Assembly: GCA_037954325.1 (NCBI GenBank)
Contig: JBBMNZ010000015.1
Location: 5,337,501 to 5,401,500, forward strand
Length of the DNA stretch: 64,000 nt
Direction of reading: 5' to 3'
Source: Fistularia commersonii
Lineage: Eukaryota; Chordata; Actinopteri; Syngnathiformes; Fistulariidae
Shown: in pieces, positions 44,470 through 57,200 of the stretch
How the letters are laid out: every line of letters starts with the position of its first letter
Numbering within the stretch: position 1 is the first letter of the stretch
Notes under the pieces: model-generated
Database searches by the model: none
Told to the model about the DNA's origin: nothing
The model's input: the letters and a program-made list of their open reading frames with translations, nothing else
Translations under genes and position numbers: made by a program

Positions 44470-47400
44470 ACAAAATGCCCATTCCGTTTTTCAGAGCTTA
44501 GAGACCAAGTCAACACTTGAGTGCACATACACAGAGCTGATTATGCAGTTAAACATAGTCAAATCTCAAAAAGCAGGATGAATGCCTGCCTTCAGCTGAA
44601 CCAGGAAGTGGATGGAACATTTGGTTTCTTTTGCAATACATCTCTGAAATCGACACTATCAGTTACTTGATGTATTTTGTTTCGATCGGGTTACACCGAA
44701 GTGATACCCTAAGAAAATCCAAGATGCGAGCCCTTTTCTTGTGAAACATTTGCATGCTGTAGATGACCTTATTTTTCCAGCTAGTCATTTCACTCTCCAA
44801 TTTGCATGGGTAGAGAAGGAGTCAAGAGTAACTCTTAATACTTCTTGCAAAAGCTCCAGATTTCCATACACTTGACAGAAGTATTTGTGTTTGTATGTGT
44901 TCTGGCTCAAGGGTGGCTACCCAATTACCCCAAACTACAAGGCTGGTAACATTGGCAGCAGCTTCCTGTGAAGTCGCTTCCAGTTGCTGTCTGACCTTCA
45001 AAAAAATGGACTAATCTTGACTTACATTTGAAGAATAATTTTTTTCAGTGGGCTTCAACATAGAGGAGTTGCATAGCTTAAAAGCAAAACATTCCTACTA
45101 GAAAATATGGCTTCTGCCATGACTGGAAATAATCAATTTTAAGTTTATGAAAAGGAACATGTGAGTTTTAAGCACTATCTGGGTGTTAAAATATCAGCTG
45201 TAGCCTTTATACGAGGAGTTTGCATGTTGTCCCCATGTTGACTCAAAATCGACCTGGTTGTTAATGGGTTGAGTAAATGCTTGTATCTGTCCAGGGTGGT
45301 CCCCAGATCTTTCCTGAAGTCAGTAAGGGTTCCAGATCCCTGTGATGCTACACAAAGTGAGGTGGACGGAGTAATAGATGACATGTCTCTGTTCTACGGC
45401 AAGTAAACCAGAAGCCATGGGTGGTGGAAGGATAAGCCTCCAAACCCCTAAAGCTACAGAAAGGCAGACAACAGAAATAACAACCCTTGAAAAACCACGG
45501 AAAAACATCTAGGTTTAACATCCATCAAAATTTCCTTTCCAATCTAATTTTTTGAAATAAAGGTAGCTTTTTCCTGCCCCTTTGTCACATGACAGACATG
45601 ATAAATCCATCCATACCTGAAAATGTCAGACCTCTTGTCATAATAGTCCTATAAAAAGTCCAATTACCTCCATAGTCAGCTGGTTATACTAGTTTCTGTG
45701 ACGTTACAAACAGGGATTTTGCCATCCTTCACTGGCTGCCATTTAGAAGCTTTTGAAAACACTGACTGATTGATGTCCCCTTTCGTCCAGTACAAATCAA
45801 TCTCAGCACTGACCGCCGCCTCTTGCCCTCTCTCCCTCACGGTGACAGCTGATGCCGGCATGTTCACTCCATTTTGGAAATGCAAATAATAAAGTAATGA
45901 AATGGAAAAGGCAACTAGTAAATATTCGGCACTGGGGTGACATTTAGCCCAGAAATAAACTGACAGATCAGAAGCAGGACGAAGAGGGTTTATGGGATTG
46001 CACATTTTTATGGTACTTCCAAACAATCAAGCTTACATTTAAAACTAAGACAGGATGTGGGCTTTCCCTTTGTGATACTGATTGCAAAAACAAAATCATT
46101 AATACATTACAGACAAGGTTAGTTATTGTGCTGTTGATGTAATATTTGTTTAAATCTTTCATTCATTTAAGGTCTCACATTGACCAAAGCTCAGGCAACG
46201 TGATACATTTACAGGTTGGATGGCAAAAGACTGCTGATTGTACCTGTGAGACTGGTGTCTGCAGCAGGTAACACTTTTCTTTTCATAGATATGCTTATGA
46301 AAATACTTATAGCCTGCAACTCATTGATGTCTGATGCCAGTATGTAATAAAAAACAAGTATCCCTATCCCTATGTTTCCACTGCCTCAACTTTACAAAGA
46401 AGTCCAAACACTAATCACAGCATGAAGCAGAATGCCAGAGGAGTGCGGAGGAATGAAAGACTAAGTCAACATCAAATACTGTCCTTTGGTAGGTATTGTT
46501 TCATGAGAACAGGGTACATCTGTCAATCACAAATCCCTTTCCCAACGTCTGCAGTGACTTTTCACACACTTGCGTAGAAGCGGCATTTTGAGTGTGATCA
46601 GCCAAACTCACGAGTCATCTTGAAGTTTGGATAATTTTACCGTGGGAAATCAAGACCGCATATTTCATTGTCAGAGTGTGAAGATGTCAGCGGGAGTAAT
46701 ATCTCTTTCTGCACAAGTTTCATTTACTGGCAGAGTGAGAAAGAGTTAGAATGGGGGGGCTGAACTTTCCAGACTGGTCCTAATTGGAAGGCCGATCTCA
46801 GTCCTTCAGTTGCTTATCATACATCTAGTGCGGTGATGTTAGCTTATCATTGTTTCTAAGGAAAGATCAAAATGCCCACTTTGATTTGAGGATAATTTAT
46901 TCATGTCAATTTGGGTTACAATACATTTTCCGGTTATCCAATCCTTCTTTGGACACTTTATCATTAGCATCACTGACATGTAAAAGTAAGTGTTAAAGAA
47001 ATTTTCCTTTTCTGTTTTGTGTGTTACTTTTTAGTACCTGAGCTTTGGTATTATTTAATGTATTCACCTTAAATAGACTTGGAATCTCTTTAATCCAAAA
47101 CAACTTTTCTCAAAGACTGACAAATGAGTACAAAGCGGCTCTAAAATGGGGAGCATGAGGTATAACCTCTGCAAAATGACTCGCTTATCCGCACTTAATC
47201 TTTCCGGGCCGGCAACATTAGAAAAGTCAATAAGAGCCCCAGGATTAAATCATTTTATTCAGCTGAGGGCTAGAGAGGAAGTGGAGTGATTTTTGGCTTC
47301 ATGCATCACTGAGCAACATTCGGCAACTCTTGTACATCCAGGTCTCATTATACATTGACCAGGCATTAGAAAAATGAAACAAAACCACATGAGCTTGCAC

Positions 47401-50400
47401 GGGTACTTCTTACCCATTTCAAAATTACAATGACAAAACTAACTACACCAGGTTAACGCTGGTGCCACTTTGTGTCTCCCTACATACAAATATCATTTTG
47501 GTTGCTTGTAAAATCTCATGGATTCTTTAATCCACAATAAAATGACAGTGATTCTCCAATTGTTTTCACTGCGATGCCTGAGACTCAACGGACAACGAAG
47601 CACCTAGGTAGAACAGTAGGGTTTCATTATTGCTGAAATGGGTGTGACTTGATTCTAATGATAGTTTTGTGTAGTTCTCTCATTTGCTGATGCAGTAGAC
47701 TGAAACTGAAAGTGTGTGTAAAATGCTTGAAAAATCTGGCAATCTGGGTCACAGGTGTCTTTGTTGCCATCAGCCTCCCTATTGCAAAAGCCTTAGTCAT
47801 TGGTTAAACTGTCCCAACATAGTCTCAACATAGTGTATAGTGAGTGTATACTTTGCATCTTGGTCTCTTTCCAGAGTATTCCAATGTTGAAACACGAGTG
47901 CACTGGAAATCAATGACCCAGAGGGATTATGACCATGAGGCATTGGATAATGTCTTCTCTCAGATAAACTTCTGACTAGTCTAGAATTTAGAAGTGCCAT
48001 CCATTAAAATCAGGCATATTGTTGACCTGTCACTGAAGAATAAATCAAGAACCATATAATCCAAAGTGCAGATGCCCATTTCTTTCAATCCTGCCCCCAA
48101 CCTAAAAATAACTCAGGAATAGCGACTCCACTTTCTGCACTGCATAATCCTAAAAACAGCATTCATTTAGTATGAGTCACTAAGAGAACAATTTCATCAA
48201 GTTCTTTTTAGACTCTAAGTATGTTAAAGTAAGTGATTAAAAATTTTAAATCGTTGTAATAGATTTAACGTGTATTAAATCATACCTATCTGACACGACA
48301 ATTACATTATGCAGTGAAGTCATGCCTAAAACAAGTCAAACTCAGTGATACCTTTCTGTGACAACCGTCAGTTGGATCTGAATATCACTGCAGGTTGATC
48401 AGGACTGGCTTGGAAAGCAGGCTGCTCTTGTATTTTTGGCAGAATCTGCGCTCCAGATTGTCACATAGCTTTTGCAGATAGGATGTCGAGGTGAGAGCTG
48501 CGTAGGAGGCTGCAAACATGCAGAGTGGTAGTGAGCAAACACTAAATCAGAAAGCTTTTAGCAATCAATGCAAGTAGTTCAGACAAAATGAGGATTTCTC
48601 TGGAAAGGAATAGATTCAGACATGTGGTAAAGAGTGCATTAAGACTTTATGATAGACTTATAGAACAGAAAGAATAATTTCAAAAAGAAGTGCGTTTGAA
48701 GTATACATCACAAATATCAGTATCACTTTCATGTGGGCTGTGAAGTACTCCAAGAGTGGCTTTCAAAACCAATTAAGTTCAAATAAAGTTCTAAAATGTT
48801 CATTAATCTATGGAATTATAAGTCTATTTTTACCCCTCCCCAAAAAAATTAAAAAAAGCCTAAATTTAGGAGAAAACAAACACCCCGATAACTGTTTTGT
48901 GATTTTTAAATGACTTTTTAATGAATATATTAGTATTAGACAAATCATGTTTGCTGACTAAAAAGTGGATCGATAAGAGACCTTTTGTTTCTGCCCTCGC
49001 ATTATGTATTTATTTGAGAGATGATGTGGGCCGCTTTCCAATTCAGCTCTGGCAGTGCAGTTTTGTCTGCTTGCCAAAACAAAAGGCAAACGGAGAATTA
49101 ATAACAATGCAAATTATAACGCCACAGCACTAAGGGCTGATTTCAGTCTCGGTTTGCTATCTGTTTACATTTCCCCAAAATATGATGATTACCGAGTGCC
49201 TTTTTGAGGGCTGAAAAATGACCTAGAGTGCGAGTGCATTTAAGGCACCCTTTTGCAGTATTATTGTAGCCTTCCTTTTCCTGGCGAAAATATGCTGAAA
49301 ATGGCTTCAAATGGGGAAAAAAAAACACAATTACAAGTGCGCTGGATGTTATATTGATTTTGAAAACATCAAAATCCACTTACTTTTAGAGATGTGAAGA
49401 CTTTCTTGAAGGAGTTAGCATGTTAATGTGACCTAAAACAAAATCTCAGGTCGCACTTGGGATCCTGATTCCAGAGACTGTGGGCAGATAGCTGATAAGG
49501 ACAGTGAGCTCAGGAATGGGCATATAAAGGAGTTCTCAATCATCAATAAAATGAAAAACACAGACATGGAAAAGATCAATTCTGTATTTTCATAGAATGC
49601 AGGCTCTGAAGAGAATTTGGATTTCTTTTTTATTTTATTTCCAGTCATAAGAAAAAAAAAACAAAAAAAAAAAACATTGGTTACAAGCTTTCATGAGTAA
49701 CATGTAGCATCTGTTAATAATAAAATATAATATGCTTTCATTGACAGCACCACAGTAACAGTGGAGGCTGTTTTGCAATGCAACTATTTCAACAAACTCA
49801 GGACATTCAAGTCACATGTTGCATCAATGAATATTTTCTCTGAGACAGGCCTTGCATAGGTTGTTGGACATGCATAACAGAGGAGAGCAGAGCAACCGTG
49901 AGAGTGACGGTAGGAGTGTCATTACTGATTCGAAATGCTGTATAGCATCAAGACGCCGGGCAAGCCTGTGACTAAGCTTACATGGTTTACAGAAAGGTTA
50001 TACAGTACATTTTCAGTCTATAGAGCTACACAGTGAATATATATCGGTTATTATGGCACAGTGGATTATCAGCGTAGCTCAAAGGCTTAAAGGCTAATAT
50101 AATTGTCTTCATTCATACCTGCGTTCAAAGCCAAACATTACATTGAAGGTGCTACTTATGAACCAGACTATGTACAGAGACCACCATCAACATCCCTGGA
50201 AGCACTGGCGTTCCGCCCATGAGGATGCGACTGAGCGTTTCTATGAAGTGAGCTGGTTAGTGATGCTATTGTGTAAACCCTCGTCCACACAAGAGGATTT
50301 TAAAGCTCGAGGGATTTTTAGTACACCTGATTGAATCGAAAAAAAAAAAAAAAAGAAAAACCTTTGTCTTTCATATGTTTCAGATCACCAGGCAAAACAG

Positions 50401-53400
50401 GTAAACAAACCTGTAGATGAAGCTGGAAAAAAACGTTCATTGAGTCAAAGAGGCAGAGGGCGAGAACCTTATCTGTCAAGGGGGGCTACACTTTCCTTCA
50501 ATACTTTGGTATTTAGATTGGAGATAGGTTCCAATAAATAACCACCAAGGTATCCCAGTATATCGCAAGATTTTCCAGCTATCCATGTCACGATATGTTA
50601 TTGGGATGCAGTTATCTGAAAAATATAGTACACCCTGAAACTCAGAAGGTTCAGTCATATGAAGCACCGATCAGTTATTGGTTTGGGACAGGTGAATCTG
50701 CTGCAGCTGAAACAGATACAATATGACATTCATAATGACTAAAAGTAAACAAGATACGATATTCTGCTCGAATATCGTATCTCGATCCAGTCACTGATAA
50801 TACCATGGTTTTCTCAGTTAATATAAATGATGGATCTGTGAAAGCAGATTAAAGTCTGCACACAGATGATAAAATAAAAGAGGTTTTAACTTTGATTGAT
50901 GTTCATGTAAAGGTGGAGTGAAAAAATCTGGACTGATTCTAAGCTTTTCGATGCCCTAATTTGTTTGAATCAATGTGGTGAGGATTTATTGATGCTACAT
51001 ATAACATCTTCCAAAGCCTTAACTTGCTCATGCTGAGGTAAAACAAAACTGGAATATTTCAAACATCTGCATCTACTTATGGGATCACAGTAAAGGATTT
51101 CTGCTGTTAAACACAACGCAATAGCTGATTTGGCCTGCAGTGTGGCTAAGCCAACAGACTGCACTAATCCTACCAAAAAAGGTATTTTTGGGTGGTATCG
51201 GTGGTGAGACAACAAAGAGAATGCAAGTCTAAATAAAATTGGGGTTTGCTCAAAAAAGGAAATTGTTGGAGACATAGAAATTTGACATAGTTGGCAGAGG
51301 CATCAGAAGAGGCTTTCTAATGCTTTTTGATAATGGGTTACGAATTGAAACAGACCAGCATGTTGTTCGAGCCACAATAAGACCTTCATAAAGCATACTT
51401 AAGGTGGTTATATGTACACTGAGAGGAGAACAGATATAAGTTTCTATTCCTCACACAAACATACCTTCAAATCTGTACTCCCATACCTAAAAGAACATTC
51501 TGCAAACAACCATTGAAGTGCCTGACCTTAAAATGAGTGCTAACTACTGTCACAACATAAATGTGGTAACTGAGGATACCCGGCCATAAATCGAATGGTC
51601 TGAGGATTTGAAGTAAATATGAAGAAAAATAACTGCAAATAGAGTGATGTTAACTGTTGAAGAACATTCATGAAGAGTAAAATACAAAGAAAAATAAAGG
51701 CTTAAAATGAATGAGGATAAAAGATAAACTGACTGAGAAAACACAGAAGCTGAACTCAAGATATAGCTGGTGTTGGAGCAGGAGCTAATGGAAGTCCATT
51801 GTCATTGACTAGGAGGATAGATGATTTATGTGGATCCAAAAGTTGAATTAGTACTTTGAGACCACAGTTACCCTGGACATAAGTGTTGTAGTTAAATTCC
51901 ACCCAAAGACCTGAAGAGGAATACCTATTCCTTTTTTTGATCTTAGAATCTACAAAGCAACCTGCAAATGCAAAGTCCAAATCTTTTTACAGAGAAGAAC
52001 TTTGCACGTCCTTCTCAAACAGCTGCTTAAAATCTTCATCACTTACAATCTTTCTTTAGTCTTTGGTTTATTGGTCTAAAACTTACATGTGACATGTTTT
52101 ACTGTGAAATAAGCGGTGGAGTGAGAGGGAGTCAACTTATAGGGATTTTAAAAGGTGTTCAAGCTGTAATTTGTTCGGATAAAACAGTTTATGTAAAAAT
52201 AAATACATTTGTGTCTCCTCCTAATGAGATGTCTCAGTCAAACAGCAAAAAGTTAGTTTTTGAGAACATGAAAGCAATTTTTCATCATGCCAAATCACAG
52301 GTGTTCATTCCAATAAAATAAAAAAAAAGCTCTCTTGTTACATCAAACATTGTTATTTGGAGAAAAAGTAAGGGCCTAAAGACGTTCAGCAGCAGAATGT
52401 TTACTTGAAATTCTACTCAAGTGCGCTATTGGATGCTTTGGCTCCTTATCAGCTCAGTGCAGATAAGAAGAGAGACATAAAGAGTTGCATAAGGGGCTGT
52501 TGAAAGGTACAATTGTGTGTATATATTGAGCCGATCCTACCTCTGAATTTCTGATAAAAATGAGGGATTTGCAGTGCTACGACACTCTTGCTAGCTGATC
52601 CTTCATTCTGAGTAGGTTAATCTTAGTCACATATCAGGACCATGAAGAAGTCTGAAGTAGAGTAAACGGAATATGTAACTAATATGTAATCTGAATATGT
52701 AAAAAAACAGAAATGTAACTTTAAACCAAATGTTCTCTTTAAATGTCTTACCAAAAAATTAAGCCCCCAGTAACATGTATGGGAAAAAAATACAGTTTTA
52801 GCAACCAGGGAAATCTAGGAAAATGTACAGCACTCTCTTCACTTCCTGAATACTGACATGGACGTCAAAATTCAATGACTATGAGGCACTTTTTTAAATG
52901 GCTGCCTCTGAAACTAACTTTTTGTGAATCAAATGCAATTATGCAAGTATTGAATGACCCTGATGCAATAGGTACATGAAAAGGTGAAGTTAAAGCCTGT
53001 ATTGAGAAGAAAGACAACTGAAATTGGTGTAGGCTGTTACATTTTAAGATTCCACATGTTGCTACATATGTTGCTTATGCTACTTGGCATAACATTTTGT
53101 ATTTGAATGTCCTTCAGTTCCCGTCAGGTTCTCCCAGTCAGACCAGGCCAATTCAACTTCGAATGCATCATTCATTTACATTTCTGAACCGGATATCACT
53201 TATGGAAATTGGAGGAAGTTATGTGTTGGGAATATATGTCTTAACCATGGTTGTGTTTTCCTTCATATGCATTGTTGCACATAAAACAAACAAAAAGTGT
53301 CAATGGGTGCATGTGTAAAGGTTGAAAAACCAATTTAAGAGGGTGTTGAGCAAGTTTCAAACAGAATTTCATATCCAGGCTACAGTGATGCTTCACTTGC

Positions 53401-54018
53401 TTCACATTATTCTCTGAAATTTATATTTTAGTAACTGGAACATTAAACATCAATAAACATATCAACCCCCCCAGAATTTTTTTTTCTTGCTCAATTATAA
53501 TTGGTTAGCTGATGCATGCCTTTGCCCGTCTAACAACATACACCCTCGGTTACTTGGTCCCTGTAACAACTACCAACCATTGCAAATGAAAAAAGATTTT
53601 AACTTGCCTGTGGCTACTTTATGTTTGGAACACTCTTAAATAACTCAATGGACTTATGCGCCATGACACTGTACCTTCCTCAATAAATATTGTACATTTT
53701 AAGCAACTATTGTCACAGAAAGCGATTTTGAAATTGTTTGCAAGTGTTCTGTTTTGAATGCACCCACTGACTGACTGCCATTATACTGTTTATAATAATG
53801 GTGTTGCGCAATGAAACACTGAGTGTGCAGTTACAAAGTTAAATGGAATTATGGAGTTGCAGGATCCTCATATGGTAGATTAAAGGGCAGGTGGTTGTAA
53901 TATCTCGAGGTTTCCAGTACATATTGATATATATGCTAATCAACTGTAGATGTATAGCAAGAGACCACAGGTTTTGAGATCAGTAATACTATATTGTGCT
54001 CTTTGCACTAAAAGGTTA
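44470..54018. other. intergenic region downstream of syne3
   Basis: About 9.5 kb of AT-rich sequence with no coding exon, RNA gene or well-formed transposon that I can support. Poly(A) runs at about 49648-49676 and 50339-50356. The 3' UTR of syne3 must occupy the part just left of 54019, but I see no certain poly(A) signal on that strand. Confidence 0.45.
45205..45400. repeat. degraded dispersed repeat
   Basis: 'gaggagtttgcatgttgtccccatgttgactc' resembles the reversed 'gggagaacatgcaaactcc' block of the common repeat, followed by unassigned sequence. Confidence 0.4.
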
Positions 54019-54201
54019 CTATGTAGGAGGTGGTCCTTCATAGCGAAGCATGATGTTGAACGATCTTGCAAAGTTGTTGGAGAGCGAGCAGCTGTTGCCT
54101 TCGTCCATGAGAGGCAGCAGGAAGGCCAGCAGAAGGAGAGCCAAGAAGAGGAGCCACAGAGGAAGGGCCACACGGCACACTCGTTGCAGCAACCCTGGCT
54201 T
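54019..54201 (-). CDS. syne3: syne3 last coding exon, KASH domain
   Basis: The acceptor CTCTTTCAG lies at 54202. The exon has 60 codons and a TAG stop: KPGLLQRVCRVALPLWLLFL, then ALLLLAFLLPLMDEGNSCSL, then SNNFARSFNIMLRYEGPPPT. It has one transmembrane helix, the conserved NNFARSF motif and the terminal PPPT that binds the SUN pocket. Confidence 0.96.
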   Translation of the reverse strand, partial: KPGLLQRVCRVALPLWLLFLALLLLAFLLPLMDEGNSCSLSNNFARSFNIMLRYEGPPPT

Positions 54202-57200
54202 CTGAAAGAGCAGTAGCAGTAGTATGAGTGAAGGGAACACACAAACACATATTTATGCACTTTTCTGTATATTTAGCATGTTAAAAAAGCTATGTTCACC
54301 AGGTATTGCGCATATGAAAACCTAAATGTGGATTTGTGGACAATATTTAATAATGATTCCTGTGACACTGACAGTGTCCATCCACAAAAAAAAAAAAAAA
54401 AAAAAAAGACCATGTCCATTTGCTGATTGCACCACATTATTGTGAAGGACAAATAACAAAAAAATATTTAGATTGGGGTATTTTAAGTTAAAATGTAAAA
54501 AAATTTAAAATGAGGCTAGCTTGTTTGTGTGTCTGCATATACTGGTATGCTTCACCCAATCTCAGGGAAAAAACATGAAGGGAGAAGTCTCAGATAGCAT
54601 TATTTAGGGGATAAGAAACTGACATGTTTCAACCTCTGAATTTTGAATAAACCTCTGAATTGTGAGTCACTGTCAAAATCATTCAATGATTTTACTTATA
54701 AATTAAGCTGTCTTTTTATAATAGTGCAAAAAAATATATATTTTATGTCAATGATGTCAGCTGACACAAGCACAAGGGACCATAAATAAGGTGAATCCCT
54801 TTATTTGAATCAAAAGTAGACATTTAGTATCAATACTCTATATTTCTAATTTTGTAAAAAATTGAGATATATCTTCTTTTTTTTAATTTATTTTCAAGTG
54901 TCAACAAAATGTTGTACTAGTATAGTAATTCTCTGGATATCTACAAGTAATAGCTTGCCCTCAAATAGGGTGATTCCAAAAAAAACAAAAAAAAAAACAA
55001 GTACATGTCAAAGCTGTAGCAAAATCTTGGGAACAATATTTAGTCAAAGAAATAATAATGGATACATACAGATATCTCCCATAACCTGGAATCATTTAAC
55101 AACAAGCTTTATTCAAAAAGGAATACTCAATTTCTAGGTGTCAAGCACAGACCTTGGCTAGTACCAGAGCATAATTTGAGAGTTAAAAAAGGACAATAAG
55201 TTAACCTTCAGTTAGCCACACAGGACACAGACCCACAAAGGAGCATCGGTTGTCCTGCCACTGTAATTAATTACCAAACCAACACAGTTCAATTAAAGGC
55301 TGAATTGAAAATACAAATATCCACCCATCTATTATCTACTGCTTATCCCGCACTCAGTGTCATGGGGATGCTAGAAACTATCCCAGCTGTCACTGGGAGA
55401 GGGTTGGGGTACTCCCTGGACTCGTCGCCAGTCGATTGCAAAGTCATAAAGAGACAGACAATCATTCACTCTCTCAATCACACCTCTGGGCAATTTCTTC
55501 AATTTTTTTTCCATTTAACTTTCTGCAAGTTTTTGGGCAATGGGAGGGAACCTGAAAACCGGAAATCCATCCAGAAACTTCCAGGGAATATGCAAAAAAA
55601 ATTCAAAACAATCTTTAAAAACTACAACCAACAATTGAAAAATCTGAGATTCCATTTTCTTTAAGATACTGAGATAAATTATTTGCAATATCTATATTAA
55701 TCTAACTGCTATGGGCAGATGACAGATACGGTCAAAACATATAACAAGGTTCAAGTTTGACCTGGCCTCCAATTTAAGGTGATTTTAAAATTAATTGCAA
55801 TCAATAATTTTCACATTTCTTGTCTACATTACGAAAATTAAAATGGTAATTTTGTGAATATGGGGGGTGCTAGTAGTGGGGTGCTCCCAACATACCAGTT
55901 TTCTACAAAATATAATGCATAGGCAGGGTTAGCATCCAAGCACCACAATCTGAAATTTGTGATTTTGTTTGAATTGTACTCCTTCTTTAACAGTGGTTAC
56001 ATTTGCAACCTGATATCCTTCAATGTTTAAAGAAAATTAGGTCAGCTTGCATAACCAATCTATTGTGCTCTATAAATAAATATATACATACATAATATTA
56101 TACATGCATACATAATAACATACATACATAAATACATGATTGAATAAATAACATCTTTGAAAAAGCTCCACAGACTTGAAAGATTGATGAAAGAGAGGTG
56201 AGATGGAGCCGAGAGCTACACTGTAACAGCAGTGTTTTCTTACAATACAGAAAGTAATCCTTATATTTAAGACAATGTTTGCACTTTGCATGAGTCCATG
56301 TCTTGTGTGGACCTTGAATGTTTTGTCAACTTCTTAGTAAAGCTTGTAACGGGAGTATACTATTAGTATTATCATCAGTATTAATCATCTGAACACTTGC
56401 AGGATGAAAGCTCAGACAGCTCACCCACATAGTTAGTAACGTTGACGCCTGTGGACTCTCATCTCAGATGGCCTCACTGCATGATATACTGTATCTTGAA
56501 AGTAACTCTGCATAGATAGTGTTTTGAGACTGAGGATCAAACACTGATAGGAGAAACAGCAGATGGGAAAATCTTTCAGAATTAGGACTGTCAATTATTT
56601 TTGTCTGAATCACATTACATGCAGGGCACCTTGAGTTTTTGAAATTGCATTTTAATTGCCTGCTATTTCATAAACATCTCATAGTGTAAATTATGGAAAT
56701 GGAAATGTGCCATAGATAGATAGATTGAGGCCTGCACGTATTACAATAATCTACAGTATGTTTTAGTCATTTATATACAATTTCTTCCAAATTACAAAAT
56801 AAATAATGATAATAATAAAGATATTTCACTATTTGCATTGTACTGAGATTGAAAATTGCAGGGGTCAATAAATATATTTGAATATGTCAATTTGCTACTT
56901 CCAATATCAGTAAAAATTATGTGCACTTCAAATGCAGAGTCTTATGAATTTCAATTTTAGTAATTACAACTAAAATACAAATATTTTAAGCTGCGATTTG
57001 TCTGTTTCAGTAGGATACTGTCAGACTAATTAATGAATTAACCAAATTACAAAGGTGTAGTCTTAATAGAGCTCCTGTCAATTTTTCGGAAGAAAGCATT
57101 TTGTGGATCTCATTTTTAGCATATCACATAGTCACTGATGAGTAACAAAGTCATCCACTGTTTGTCCAAGACTATCTTGTGAATCAACCAATGACAACCC

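Noticed and set aside
44187..44482. Cys-Val and His-Thr repeat proteins
   Set aside because: Translations of the CA microsatellite.
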